DNA of 64,000 bases from Sulfitobacter sp. OXR-159 (GTDB lineage: Bacteria; Pseudomonadota; Alphaproteobacteria; Rhodobacterales; Rhodobacteraceae), in NCBI RefSeq assembly GCF_034377145.1, contig NZ_CP139707.1, forward strand, positions 1,001,001-1,065,000. The letters are read 5' to 3'. The notes below the pieces were generated by a model, which saw only the letters and a list, made by a program, of their open reading frames with translations, was not told the DNA's origin and did no database searches. The first letter of the stretch is position 1. Each line of letters begins with the position of its first letter. The translations under genes were made by a program, and so were the position numbers. This document shows positions 36,282-46,295 of the stretch, in pieces.

Positions 36282-37028
36282 CTAGCGCGCCCGCCAAGCC
36301 TCAAGCGTCAAGCGCGGGAGGATCGCGAAACAGCGCGCATAGCGCGGCACCATCCGCGCCGGGCTCTGCAGGGCACGCCAAAACCATTCCAGAGCCAGCA
36401 TCCGCATCCATTTCGGCGCACGGCGCTGCCGCCCGGCCAAAAAATCCAATCCCGCCCCGACAGAGGCGAACCCCACCCCCGGCGCGATCTCACGCCCGCG
36501 CGCGGCGAGGACCTCTTGTTTGGGCGCACCAAGCGCCAGAAAACACAGACGCGCCCCGCTTTTGGCGATGTCGCGCAGGGCGGTATCCGCCTCGGCGCTT
36601 TCGGGGTCAAAGCCCATCGGCGGGGCGGCGATGTGGCAAATCTCCAGCCCCGACACACGGGCCCGCAGGGCTGCTGCGGCCCCGTGAAGGGCCTCCTCAT
36701 CACTGCCGAAGAACGCGATGGGCAACGATTGCTCGGCGGCCAATTCACAAAGCGGGATGATCAGATCAGAGCCGGGCATCAAGGCAACCGGCTGTTTGGC
36801 CAGTTGCGACAGCCAGACAACGGGGCGGCCATCGGCCACGATCAGATCCTGCGCATGATAGGCAGCGGCAAAACCCGCATTGCGGGGCAGTTTGGTCAGA
36901 TGGTCGAGGTTGAGCGTGGCAAGCGCGAATCCTTGGCCCTTGGCAAAGCGCGCGCGCAGGGCCTGAAACAATGCGGCGCTAGTTGCCACATTAACCACCA
37001 CCGCGGCATCGCCCTTGCCATACTTCAT
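36282..37028 (-). CDS. WecG/TagA/CpsF-family glycosyltransferase
   Basis: A 248-residue enzyme of the WecG/TagA family (GT26) that adds a sugar, often N-acetylmannosamine or its uronate, to a lipid-linked primer. LNLDHLTKL, FFGSDEEAL, LGAPKQE and VGAGLDFLAGRQRRAPKWM with the C-terminal EWFWRAL are characteristic. It would act second in repeat-unit assembly, after the initiating sugar transferase at the other end of the locus. It is divergent from the polymerase gene. Confidence 0.88.
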   Translation of the reverse strand: MKYGKGDAAVVVNVATSAALFQALRARFAKGQGFALATLNLDHLTKLPRNAGFAAAYHAQDLIVADGRPVVWLSQLAKQPVALMPGSDLIIPLCELAAEQSLPIAFFGSDEEALHGAAAALRARVSGLEICHIAAPPMGFDPESAEADTALRDIAKSGARLCFLALGAPKQEVLAARGREIAPGVGFASVGAGLDFLAGRQRRAPKWMRMLALEWFWRALQSPARMVPRYARCFAILPRLTLEAWRAR

Positions 37029-37238
37029 ACCGCGCGCCCCGCCTTTGGGCTGCCACAGGCAGGCGCAAGGGGGGAAGGCGCACGCTTCATGTAATTGATT
37101 TCACATGCCATCTATCAACCACGCCCGTGCCAGATTGAACCTGCCGCAAAACTAGCGGGATGACAGGGCCGGGGCCAGATGGTATTTTCGCCCCGCCCCA
37201 TCCTGCCGCGCATTCGTCCGGCTTTCGCGAAGGACATC

Positions 37239-38681
37239 ATGCCAAACCCCGTCGCCTATCTGATGCTGCTGATCTGGCCCTTCGTCTGTCTGGGGCTGTT
37301 TCGCAACCTGCCGCTGCAGCGGGCGTTGATCTGGTCGATCTTGGGGGGCTATCTTTTCCTGCCGCCGCTGGCCGAATTCAACCTGCCGCTGGTGCCGGGC
37401 CTCGACAAAGTGTCGATCCCGAACCTGAGCGTTTTGCTGATCATCTGGCTGGGCACGCAGGAGAAACTGCAGCTTTGGCCCGCCTCTCGTTTGGCGGGGT
37501 TCTTGGTGGTGGGGCTGGTCTTTTCGGCCATGCCCACGGTGCTGACCAATGGCGACCCGATCCTTTTTCAGGCGATCCGAGGGTTCGAGCCGATCCTCTT
37601 TCCGGTGGACGCCCTGCCGGGGCTGTCGATCCGTGACATCGGGTCGGTCCTGATCGGCCAGATGCTGATGCTGGTGCCTTTCTTGCTGGCGCGACAGTTC
37701 CTTGCGGACGAAGAGGGCCTGCGCGAGCTGTTGCTGGCCTTCGTGATTGGTGGGCTGATCTATTCCGTGCCCGCACTCTTCGAAATTCGCTTCTCTCCGC
37801 AGCTTAACACATGGATTTACGGGTTCTTTCAGCACTCCTTTGAGCAGATGATGCGCAATGGTGGCTTCCGGCCCATCGTGTTTCTGCCGCACGCGCTGTG
37901 GCTGGCGATTTTCATGTGTATCGCGTTGTTGTCGGCGGTGGCGCTGGCGCGGCAAACCCCGGTGATCGACCGATGGAAGGTGCTGCTGCTGGCGGCCTAT
38001 TTGGGTGTGGTTTTGCTGCTGTGCAAAAGCCTTGCCTCGCAGGCCTACGCGCTGCTGCTGGTGCCGATGGTGCTGCTGACCCCGGCGCGCTGGCAGATCC
38101 GTCTGGCGGTGGTCTTTGCCGTCGTGGCGGTGATTTATCCAATGCTCCGCAACGCCGGGCTGGTGCCGCTCGATGCCATTCTTGCGCAGGCCGAGGCGAT
38201 CAGCGCGGACCGTGCGCAATCGCTTGGCTACCGGTTCATGAACGAAGAACGGCTGCTGGCGCGGGCTGCTGAAAAGCCGTGGTTCGGCTGGGGCGGATGG
38301 GGGCGCAACCTGATCCGGGATGCGACCAACGGCAATATCCTATCGGTCCCAGACGGCCGCTGGATCATTGTTTTCGGCACTTTCGGCTGGGTTGGCTATC
38401 TTTGTGAGATGGGTCTTTTGGCGCTGCCGATCTTTCTTATGGGGCTACACCTCTACCGACAGGGGGATGCGGGCCTATCCCCTTGGATCGCGCCGCTGCT
38501 TTTGATTCTTGGCATTACCATGATGGACATGTTGCTTAACGCCACGCTGACGCCGCTTACTTGGCTTACGGCCGGGGCGATCCTCGGTCATGCTGAGGGG
38601 CTGGCGGCAGCGCGCAGGGGGCAGACCGTACTTGATGCCAGCGCAAATCCCGCGTTGCAGGCAAAGCGGACGGTTTTCTGA
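37239..38681 (+). CDS. Wzy-like polysaccharide polymerase / O-antigen ligase-family membrane protein
   Basis: About 480 residues with 10-12 predicted membrane helices and a large periplasmic loop after the middle (RAQSLGYRFMNEERLLARAAEKPWFGWGGWGRNL), the arrangement of Wzy/WaaL proteins. It would polymerise lipid-linked repeats in the periplasm. The start at 37239 follows AAGGA; the frame is open to 37179. The ~170 bases to the PKS gene hold its putative promoter; I could not define one with confidence. Confidence 0.75.
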   Translation: MPNPVAYLMLLIWPFVCLGLFRNLPLQRALIWSILGGYLFLPPLAEFNLPLVPGLDKVSIPNLSVLLIIWLGTQEKLQLWPASRLAGFLVVGLVFSAMPTVLTNGDPILFQAIRGFEPILFPVDALPGLSIRDIGSVLIGQMLMLVPFLLARQFLADEEGLRELLLAFVIGGLIYSVPALFEIRFSPQLNTWIYGFFQHSFEQMMRNGGFRPIVFLPHALWLAIFMCIALLSAVALARQTPVIDRWKVLLLAAYLGVVLLLCKSLASQAYALLLVPMVLLTPARWQIRLAVVFAVVAVIYPMLRNAGLVPLDAILAQAEAISADRAQSLGYRFMNEERLLARAAEKPWFGWGGWGRNLIRDATNGNILSVPDGRWIIVFGTFGWVGYLCEMGLLALPIFLMGLHLYRQGDAGLSPWIAPLLLILGITMMDMLLNATLTPLTWLTAGAILGHAEGLAAARRGQTVLDASANPALQAKRTVF

Positions 38682-38850
38682 ACTGGCATCTGCTCACCGT
38701 TCCGTGAAGCGATTTTGTCCAGAATAGACCCAAGGGCACGCTCTTGGCTCATTTTCGACAGATTTGCCTGTTGTATGCTGCACCCGAAGCTTAAATTGAA
38801 CCTTGAAGGCTCATCACTGTAGTCGAACGGGCGATGGGACATGTGTCGCA

Positions 38851-41800
38851 ATGAATAGCACAGACAAAACTCTTGCACGCGATGATATCGCGATTGTCGG
38901 CATGTCGGTGAACGTGCCGGGGGCCGAAGGAGTCGACGCCTATTGGGCGAACCTCCGCGATGGCGTGAGCGCGCTCAAGCGGCGCGACGCGGCCGAGCTG
39001 CGCGCCGCCGGAGAGAGCGCCGAACGTATGGCCCGGCCAAACTACGTGCCCGTCACCGCCGAGATGCCCGGTTACGACATGTTCGACGCCGAGTTCTTCG
39101 GCTTTTCCCCAAAAGACGCCGCCATTCTCGACCCGCAGCACCGCAAATTTCTTGAGGTCGCTTGGGAGGCGATGGAGCAGGCGGGGCATATGCCCGAAAG
39201 CCTCTCTGGCCCCGTCGGCGTCTATGCGGGCTGTGGCATGGGCAGCTATTTCTATTTCAACATCTGCTCGAACCCCGATCTGGTCGATGATGTCGGCATG
39301 TTCCTGCTTCGGCATACCGGCAATGACAAAGATTTCCTCTCGACCCGGGTCAGCCATGTGCTTGACCTCAAAGGCCCGTCGATCAACCTGCAAACCGCCT
39401 GTTCGACCTCGCTGGTGGCAATTCACTATGCCGCGCAGGCGCTGCGGGCGGGTGAAATCGACATGGCGCTGGCGGGCGGGGTGACGATCGAACTGCCGCA
39501 GGGCAGGGGCTATGAGTTCAAAGAGAACGAAATTCTCTCCCCCGATGGTGAATGCCACGCCTTCGACCACCGCGCGCAGGGCACCGTTTTCGGCTCTGGC
39601 GCAGGGGCAGTGGCGCTGCGGCGGTTGGAAGATGCCATTGCGGATGGCGATCCTATTTGGGCGGTCATCAAAGGCTCGGCGGTCAACAACGACGGCGCGG
39701 CCAAGGCGGGCTATCTGGCCCCTTCCGTTGATGGGCAGACGGCGGCCATTGCCCGCGCGCTTGACCATGCGGGCGTGGCGGCGCAGAGCATCGGCATGGT
39801 CGAATGCCACGGCACCGGCACCTATCTAGGCGATCCGATTGAGGTCGCCGCCCTGACCCAAGCCTACCGGGCCGAGACGCAGGCCGAAGATTTCTGCCGC
39901 ATCGGGTCGGTCAAGACCAACATCGGCCATCTCGACACTGCGGCGGGCGTGGCGGGGCTGGCCAAGGCGGCGCTGGCGTTGCACCACCAGCAAATCCCCC
40001 CCTCGCTGGGCTATGAAGCGCCGAACCCGGCGATCCCCTTCGAAGGCTCGCCCTTCCGCGTGAACGACCGGCTCTATGACTGGCCCGACCAAGCCACGCC
40101 CCGGCGTGCCGCGGTCAATGCGCTTGGCGTTGGCGGGACCAATGCGCATATGATCTTGGAAGAGGCGCCCGCCCGCGCGGCGTCGGAAGAAAGCGATTTC
40201 CCTTTCCATGTGCTCTGCCTCTCGGGCCGGAACAAGGCGGCGTTGGACGCCAACAGCGCCGCCCTCGCGGCGCATCTGCGCGCGCATCCCGAACAGCCCT
40301 TGGCCGATGTGTCCTTCACCCTGAAAGAGGGCCGCCGGGGTTTCGACAAACGCCGCGTCTTGGTCGCCGAAACCCATGAAGAGGCCGCGACCCTGTTGGA
40401 AGGCGGCGACAGCCGCCGTGTCTTTACCCATGACCACCTTGGCCCCGAGGCTAAGGTCGTTTTCATGTTCCCCGGCGGCGGCGCGCAATATGCCGATATG
40501 GCCCGCGACCTTTATGAAACCGAGCCGGTCTTTGCCGAATGGATGGACCGGGGGCTCGACCATCTGGCACCGCAGTTGGATTACGACATCCGCGCGATCT
40601 GGCTGCCGGAACCCGAAGACCGCGCGGCGGCAGAAGCCAAGCTGAAACAGCCTTCGGTGCAATTGCCGTTGATCATGATCGTTGAATACGCGCTGGCGCA
40701 GCTTTGGCTCTCTTGGGGGGTGAAACCCGTGGCGATGGTGGGGCACTCCATGGGCGAAAATGTCGCCGCCTGTCTTGCCGGGGTGATGCGCTTTGAGGAC
40801 TGCATCGACCTTGTCCTGCTGCGCGGGCGGCTCTTTGATGAGGTGCCAGCAGGCGGGATGATCAGCATCTCCGCTCCGCTGGATCAGATCACGCCACTTC
40901 TGGGAGAAGGGCTTGATATCGCCAGCGTCAACGGCCCGGAACTGATTGCGGTCTCTGGCCCGGACGACGCGCTAAAGACGCTGCAAGCGCGGTTGGATGC
41001 AGCCGGTCTCGACCACCAGCGCATCGCCATCGACATCGCAGCCCACTCGCGGATGCTGGACCCGATCCTTGACCGATACCGCGCTTTCCTTGCCACGCTT
41101 GACCTGCGCGCGCCGCAGATGCCCTTTTTGTCCAACCGAACAGGCAAGATGATCACGGCGCAGATGGCGACGGACCCCGATTATTGGGTCGAACAGCTGC
41201 GCAACACGGTGAATTTCGCCGATTGTATCTGCACGTTGAGCGCCGACGCGCGGCGGGTCTTCCTTGAGGTCGGACCGGGCAAGGCGCTTTCCGCCTTGGC
41301 GCAGATGAACGCGGATGTGGCGCCGGGGCAGGTGATGTCTTCGCTGCGCCACCCCGAGCAAGAAATCGCGGATGATGCCTATTTCCTCAGCGTGATCGGG
41401 CGGCTTTGGGCCTCGGGGGTCGAAGCTGACTGGGCGCAGATTTGGGGCGAGGCACGGCGCAACCGCGTGGTGCTGCCGACCTATCAATTCCAACGTGCGC
41501 GTTATTTCATCGAACCGGGAGAGGCCGCGACCCGCCCCGCAGAGCAACCGGTGCAACGGCTGGATGACATCAGCGATTGGGGCGCGCTGCCGCATTGGCA
41601 ACCGCGCTACGCCGAAGGGGATATGGCGCTCTCCGGCCCGGTGAACTGGCTTGTCTTCGCCGATACGGCGGGGCTGGGGGCCGAGGTCGCCGCGCAGTTG
41701 CGGGCCAAAGGGCATCGCGTGGTGCAGGTCACGGCGGGGGATGCCTTTGCCCGCGTCACCACGGATCATTTCACGCTGGCCCCCGAACAGGGCCGGTCGG

Positions 41801-44800
41801 GCTATGACCAGTTGATCGCGGCGCTTCAGGCCGAAGGGCAAATGCCCGACCGGATCGCGCATTTCTGGCTGACCGATGATCAGGTCGCCCCGCGCCCCGG
41901 TTCCAGCAGATTTGACCGCAATATCGAACAGGGGTTCTGGAGCCTGACATGGCTTGCGCAGTCCTTGGCCGAGTCCGAGATTGACGCGCCGCTGCACCTC
42001 AACGTCTTCACCACCGGTGGGGCGCAGATCGCGGAAGAGGGGTTGGGCTATCCCGAAAAGGCGCTGATCTCTGGCCCCGTGGGCGTCATGGCACGAGAGG
42101 TGCCGGGGCTGACGGCGAGCCAGATTGACCTGCCCGTCGCAGCACCCGTGGCACCGGCAAGATGGTTCGCGAAGCCAGTCGACCCTGCGCCTGTGACTGA
42201 TCCCGGTGACCTGATCGAAGAGCTTTTGGCCAGCCCGGCCAACCTTCAGGTCGCCCATCGTGCTGGCCGCCGCTACGAACTGGGCTACCGCGCAGCCAGC
42301 CTGCCGCCAAGCGATTTGCCGGGGTGGAAGCCGGAGGGACATTACCTCATCACCGGCGGTTTCGGGGGCATCGGGCTGACCCTTGCGGCAGACATTCTTG
42401 AGACGCCGGGCACCCGTGTCATCCTGCTGAGCCGCGCCGCGCTTCCGATGCGCCACGAATGGGACAGCTACCTTGCCAGTCACGGCCCCGCCGATGCCAC
42501 GGCCCGCCGCCTGCGTGCCGTTCTGCGACTTGAGGCGCAGGCGGCGCAGTCGGGCGGGGCGGTCGAAGTAGCCCGCGCGGATGTCACCAACCTTGCGCAG
42601 ATGCGCCGGGTGATCGACGATCTGACCGCCCGCCACGGGGGGCTGACAGGGGTGATCCATGCCGCCGGGGTGCTGGACGATGCGCCGCTCTTGGCCAAAT
42701 CCGACGCGGGCATCGACGCGGTGCTGGCCCCCAAAGTGCAGGGGCTGCGGGTCTTGGACCAACTGTTGCCCGATGGCGCGCTTGACCTGATGGTGCTCTT
42801 TTCCTCGACCTCTACCGCCAGTCGCGCGGCGGGCCAGGTGGACTATGTGGCGGCGAATGCCTGGCTTAATGCCTTTGCGCAATCACGGCGCGGCGCGAAG
42901 ACCCGCGTGGTGGCGGTGAACTGGGGCGTTTGGGCTGATGTAGGCATGGCCGCTGACACCCTTGCGGGGGGCGGTGCCGTGGCGCTGCCTGCCCGCGCGA
43001 TCAATGCGGCGCTGCTTGAAACCGCAGGGTCGGGTGACAGTGGCGCACCGGAATTTACTACCGAGATCGCCACCTCGCACTGGCTGCTCGACCAACACCG
43101 CACCTTGGATGGTCGCGCGATCATGCCGGGGACAGGCTATATTGAGCTTTTGGCCGAGGCGGCGCAGGCTCAAGGGCTGCAGGGGTTCACGCTGCAAGAC
43201 CTCTATTTTCTGCGTCCCCTGCCGCTGGCCGATGGGGCGCGGCGCAAGATCAAGATCACCCTGACCCCCGAGGGCGCGGGTTTCGCCGCCGAGTTGCGCA
43301 GCGCCTGTGTGGTCAATGGCAGGCCCGCGTGGCAGTTGCATGTTCAAGCGCGTTTGACCCCCACGGGGCGCACGGCCAGCCCTCTGGATCTTGCTGCCCT
43401 CGCGGCCCGTTGCGAGGACGTGGCCGAAGCCGCGCCCGGGGGCCATCTGCCCGCCGTTCAAGAGGCGCATCTGAAATTCGGTCCGCGCTGGCATGTGCTG
43501 CAACGCACCGCTCTGGGACAGGGAGAGGGGCTCGCCGCGCTACGGCTGCCCGAGGCCGCGCAGGGTGATCTAACCGATGGCTATGTGCTGCACCCTGGTC
43601 TGATGGACATCGCCACCGGTTGGGCCATGGCGCTGATCCCCGGCTATGCCGCGCGTCACCTTTGGGTGCCGCTGTCTTATGGTGAGATCACGCTTCACGC
43701 GCCGCTGCCTGCCGAGGTCCGCTCGCATGTCCGGCTTGCCGAAGGATCGGCGGCGGAGGGCTTGGCCCGGTTCAATGTGACGATCACCGATGCGCAGGGA
43801 GCGGTCCTTGTCGATGTGCACGATTTCGCGATGAAACGGCTCGAAGGGGCCTTTACCGAGGTGCCGCCGCCCGACGCCCGCGAAGTGGTCTTTGAGGATG
43901 CTCAAAACGCCGACAGTCTCAGCCCCGCCGAAGAGCGTTTGGCCCGTCTGGTGCGCCAAGGTATCCGCGCGCAGGAAGGGCCAGAGGCCCTGCGCCGTGC
44001 GCTGGCGCTGGATGCGCCACAGGTCATGGTGTCCTCACTGCCCTTGCAGACGTTGATCGCCCAAGCCGACGCGCCGCTGACCGATGCCTCCGCCCAAGGG
44101 CAAAGCTTTGAGCGGCCCGATCTCGACGGTTCTTTCGTCGCCCCACGCAACGGGATCGAAGAGAAACTGGCCGAGATTTGGTCGAACCTCTTGGGCGTTA
44201 GCCCGGTGGGGGTCGAGGATAGTTTCTTTGACCTCGGCGGGCATTCCCTGATCGCTGTCCGTCTGTTTGCGGCGGTCAAGCGCGAGTTCAAGGTGGAATT
44301 CCCGATCTCCGTTCTGTTCGAGGCTCCTACGATCGCCAAATGCGCAGCGCTCATCGCGGCGGAGCGCGGAGATTTGGCCCAGACGGAGGTGGCTGATACG
44401 GCAGCGGCGGCCCCGCAGCAGCGCTTTGACCACCTCGTACCGCTCAATCAATCGCCGCAGGATGCGACGCCGCTTTTCGTGGTGGCGGGGATGTTCGGCA
44501 ATGTGCTGAACCTGCGCCACCTTGCCTTGCCCTTTAGCGGCGAACGCGCGGTCTATGGTGTGCAGGCCCGTGGGTTGATCGGTGACGCCGCCCCCCACGA
44601 AGAGGTGCAGGCCGCCGCGGCTGACTACATCGCCGAGATCCGTGCGCTGCAGCCCCAAGGGCCCTATCTGTTGGCCGGATACTCCGGCGGCGGGATCACG
44701 GCCTATGAGATGGCGCAGCAGTTGCAGGCGGCAGGGCAAGAGGTGGCCGTTCTAGCGATGCTCGACACGCCGCTGCCCGTCCGCCCGACGCTCAGCAAGA

Positions 44801-45288
44801 TCGACAAGGCGCATATCAAATTGGCAGAGCTGCGGCGGAAGGGCCCGGCCTATCTGCTTGAATGGGCGCGCAACCGCTGGGCGTGGGAGCGCGCGCGCCG
44901 CCGGGGGCCTCAGGAGGCGGTCGGCGATGGCGAGGGGGGTGCTTCCTTTAACAGTCTGCGCATTCAGGCGGCATTCCTGCGCGCAATGGAGCGCTATGAA
45001 ACGCCCCAGTGGGACGGCCCGATGACCCTGTTCCGGCCCCCGCTGGATCGGCATTGGGCTGTATCTGCCGGGCAATATGTCACCGCGGAAAAAGAATATG
45101 TCTATGAGGACAACCAGTGGCGGCAGTATGCGCCGCGCTTGCAGGTGATCGAAGTGCCGGGCGACCATGTGAGCATGGTTCTGGCGCCCAATGTGACCGT
45201 GCTCGCGCAGGAACTGGCCGAGGTGATCGCGGCGGCCCTGCCCGAAGGCGCAGGCCACGACCGCACCCAAGCCACGGCGGCGGAATGA
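38851..45288 (+). CDS. type I polyketide synthase, KS-AT-KR-DH-PCP-TE
   Basis: A 2145-residue one-module PKS. KS (~10-430) has Cys184, His320 and His360. AT (~530-840) has GHSMGE with Ser633; the specificity position reads IAAH, so malonyl or methylmalonyl cannot be chosen. KR (~905-1370) has its Rossmann loop at 1164, an LDD motif (B-type) and Tyr1332. DH (~1390-1665) has His1416 and Asp1586. The carrier domain (Ser1799, FFDLGGHSL) is peptidyl-carrier-like; TE (~1855-2135) has Ser1945 and His2106. There is no ER. KR precedes DH, the reverse of the standard order. The next gene overlaps its stop (ATGA). Confidence 0.93.
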   Translation: MNSTDKTLARDDIAIVGMSVNVPGAEGVDAYWANLRDGVSALKRRDAAELRAAGESAERMARPNYVPVTAEMPGYDMFDAEFFGFSPKDAAILDPQHRKFLEVAWEAMEQAGHMPESLSGPVGVYAGCGMGSYFYFNICSNPDLVDDVGMFLLRHTGNDKDFLSTRVSHVLDLKGPSINLQTACSTSLVAIHYAAQALRAGEIDMALAGGVTIELPQGRGYEFKENEILSPDGECHAFDHRAQGTVFGSGAGAVALRRLEDAIADGDPIWAVIKGSAVNNDGAAKAGYLAPSVDGQTAAIARALDHAGVAAQSIGMVECHGTGTYLGDPIEVAALTQAYRAETQAEDFCRIGSVKTNIGHLDTAAGVAGLAKAALALHHQQIPPSLGYEAPNPAIPFEGSPFRVNDRLYDWPDQATPRRAAVNALGVGGTNAHMILEEAPARAASEESDFPFHVLCLSGRNKAALDANSAALAAHLRAHPEQPLADVSFTLKEGRRGFDKRRVLVAETHEEAATLLEGGDSRRVFTHDHLGPEAKVVFMFPGGGAQYADMARDLYETEPVFAEWMDRGLDHLAPQLDYDIRAIWLPEPEDRAAAEAKLKQPSVQLPLIMIVEYALAQLWLSWGVKPVAMVGHSMGENVAACLAGVMRFEDCIDLVLLRGRLFDEVPAGGMISISAPLDQITPLLGEGLDIASVNGPELIAVSGPDDALKTLQARLDAAGLDHQRIAIDIAAHSRMLDPILDRYRAFLATLDLRAPQMPFLSNRTGKMITAQMATDPDYWVEQLRNTVNFADCICTLSADARRVFLEVGPGKALSALAQMNADVAPGQVMSSLRHPEQEIADDAYFLSVIGRLWASGVEADWAQIWGEARRNRVVLPTYQFQRARYFIEPGEAATRPAEQPVQRLDDISDWGALPHWQPRYAEGDMALSGPVNWLVFADTAGLGAEVAAQLRAKGHRVVQVTAGDAFARVTTDHFTLAPEQGRSGYDQLIAALQAEGQMPDRIAHFWLTDDQVAPRPGSSRFDRNIEQGFWSLTWLAQSLAESEIDAPLHLNVFTTGGAQIAEEGLGYPEKALISGPVGVMAREVPGLTASQIDLPVAAPVAPARWFAKPVDPAPVTDPGDLIEELLASPANLQVAHRAGRRYELGYRAASLPPSDLPGWKPEGHYLITGGFGGIGLTLAADILETPGTRVILLSRAALPMRHEWDSYLASHGPADATARRLRAVLRLEAQAAQSGGAVEVARADVTNLAQMRRVIDDLTARHGGLTGVIHAAGVLDDAPLLAKSDAGIDAVLAPKVQGLRVLDQLLPDGALDLMVLFSSTSTASRAAGQVDYVAANAWLNAFAQSRRGAKTRVVAVNWGVWADVGMAADTLAGGGAVALPARAINAALLETAGSGDSGAPEFTTEIATSHWLLDQHRTLDGRAIMPGTGYIELLAEAAQAQGLQGFTLQDLYFLRPLPLADGARRKIKITLTPEGAGFAAELRSACVVNGRPAWQLHVQARLTPTGRTASPLDLAALAARCEDVAEAAPGGHLPAVQEAHLKFGPRWHVLQRTALGQGEGLAALRLPEAAQGDLTDGYVLHPGLMDIATGWAMALIPGYAARHLWVPLSYGEITLHAPLPAEVRSHVRLAEGSAAEGLARFNVTITDAQGAVLVDVHDFAMKRLEGAFTEVPPPDAREVVFEDAQNADSLSPAEERLARLVRQGIRAQEGPEALRRALALDAPQVMVSSLPLQTLIAQADAPLTDASAQGQSFERPDLDGSFVAPRNGIEEKLAEIWSNLLGVSPVGVEDSFFDLGGHSLIAVRLFAAVKREFKVEFPISVLFEAPTIAKCAALIAAERGDLAQTEVADTAAAAPQQRFDHLVPLNQSPQDATPLFVVAGMFGNVLNLRHLALPFSGERAVYGVQARGLIGDAAPHEEVQAAAADYIAEIRALQPQGPYLLAGYSGGGITAYEMAQQLQAAGQEVAVLAMLDTPLPVRPTLSKIDKAHIKLAELRRKGPAYLLEWARNRWAWERARRRGPQEAVGDGEGGASFNSLRIQAAFLRAMERYETPQWDGPMTLFRPPLDRHWAVSAGQYVTAEKEYVYEDNQWRQYAPRLQVIEVPGDHVSMVLAPNVTVLAQELAEVIAAALPEGAGHDRTQATAAE

Positions 45289-46295
45289 TGCAACAGCCGC
45301 CCCGTCTTTTGGTCATTATTCTTAACTACCGCACCGCAGAGATGACCCTGCGCGCGGCTGAGGCCGCTTTGGCCGATATGCCCCAGACCCATGCCGAACT
45401 GGTGATCGTTGACAACGACAGCGGCGACGGTTCTGCCGCGCTCTTGGCACAGGAGATTGCCGCGCGGGGCTGGGGTGCGGGCAATCGCGTGCGGCTGATC
45501 GCATCGCCCCGCAATGGTGGTTTCGGGGCGGGCAACAACCTTGCCATGCGGGCGGGGATGTCCGACGGGGCAGCGCCGGATTTCGTGCATGTGGTGAACT
45601 CGGATGCCTTCCTTGATCGGGGCTGTATCGGGACGCTGTTGGACCACCTGCAGAACCACCCCCGCGCCGGGATGGCCGGAAGCCATGTGCGCGGCGAGGA
45701 TGATCTGCCCCATGCCACGGCCTTCCGGTTCCCCTCTGCCGCGGGTGAGTTGGAAGCTGCCGCGCGGTTGGGGCCCCTAACGCGACTACTGTCCTCTGCC
45801 GTGGTGGCCCCATCCTTGCCGGAAGAGGCCACAGAGGTCGATTGGGTGGCAGGTGCCAGTGTCATGATGCGGTGGGATATGCTGGCTGAGATCGGTCTCT
45901 TCGACGAAGCGTATTTCCTTTATTATGAGGAAACTGACCTTTGCCTGCGTGCCGCGCGGACTGGGTGGGACTGCTGGTATGTGCCTCAGGCGCGCTGCGT
46001 TCACGTTGGCTCGGTCTCGACCGGGATGAAGGAATGGCGCCGGATGCCGCGCTATTGGTTCGACAGTCGCCACCGCTATTTCGCCAAGAACCATGGCCGC
46101 GCCTATGCCGCTTTGGCCACCTGTGCTCGGCTTGCCGGGGGCGGATTGCACCGCCTGCGCTGCCTGCTGACCGGACGCCAGCCAGAAGACGCCCCCGGTT
46201 TTTACCGTGACCTCGCGGCCCATGCGCTCACCGCGAGGCGCGCGGCCCCCGCCGTCCAAGACCCAAGCCGTAGCCCCGCCACGGAGGACCGTTGA
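45285..46295 (+). CDS. glycosyltransferase family 2, rhamnosyltransferase-like
   Basis: A 336-residue GT2 of the WbbL/rhamnosyltransferase group: VIILNYRTAEMTLRAAEAAL, VIVDNDSGDGS, NGGFGAGNN (nucleotide site), VVNSDAFL (DxD-like) and FYYEETDLCLRAARTGWDCWYVP. It lacks membrane helices. It is wedged between the PKS and NRPS genes with overlapping stops and starts on both sides, so it must be made together with them. That coupling suggests that it glycosylates, or provides the sugar acceptor for, the PKS/NRPS product. Confidence 0.88.
   Translation: MMQQPPRLLVIILNYRTAEMTLRAAEAALADMPQTHAELVIVDNDSGDGSAALLAQEIAARGWGAGNRVRLIASPRNGGFGAGNNLAMRAGMSDGAAPDFVHVVNSDAFLDRGCIGTLLDHLQNHPRAGMAGSHVRGEDDLPHATAFRFPSAAGELEAAARLGPLTRLLSSAVVAPSLPEEATEVDWVAGASVMMRWDMLAEIGLFDEAYFLYYEETDLCLRAARTGWDCWYVPQARCVHVGSVSTGMKEWRRMPRYWFDSRHRYFAKNHGRAYAALATCARLAGGGLHRLRCLLTGRQPEDAPGFYRDLAAHALTARRAAPAVQDPSRSPATEDR

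Noticed and set aside
38803..38850. TTG start giving the PKS 16 more residues
   Set aside because: The added residues have no KS similarity; ATG at 38851 leads directly into the conserved KS start.
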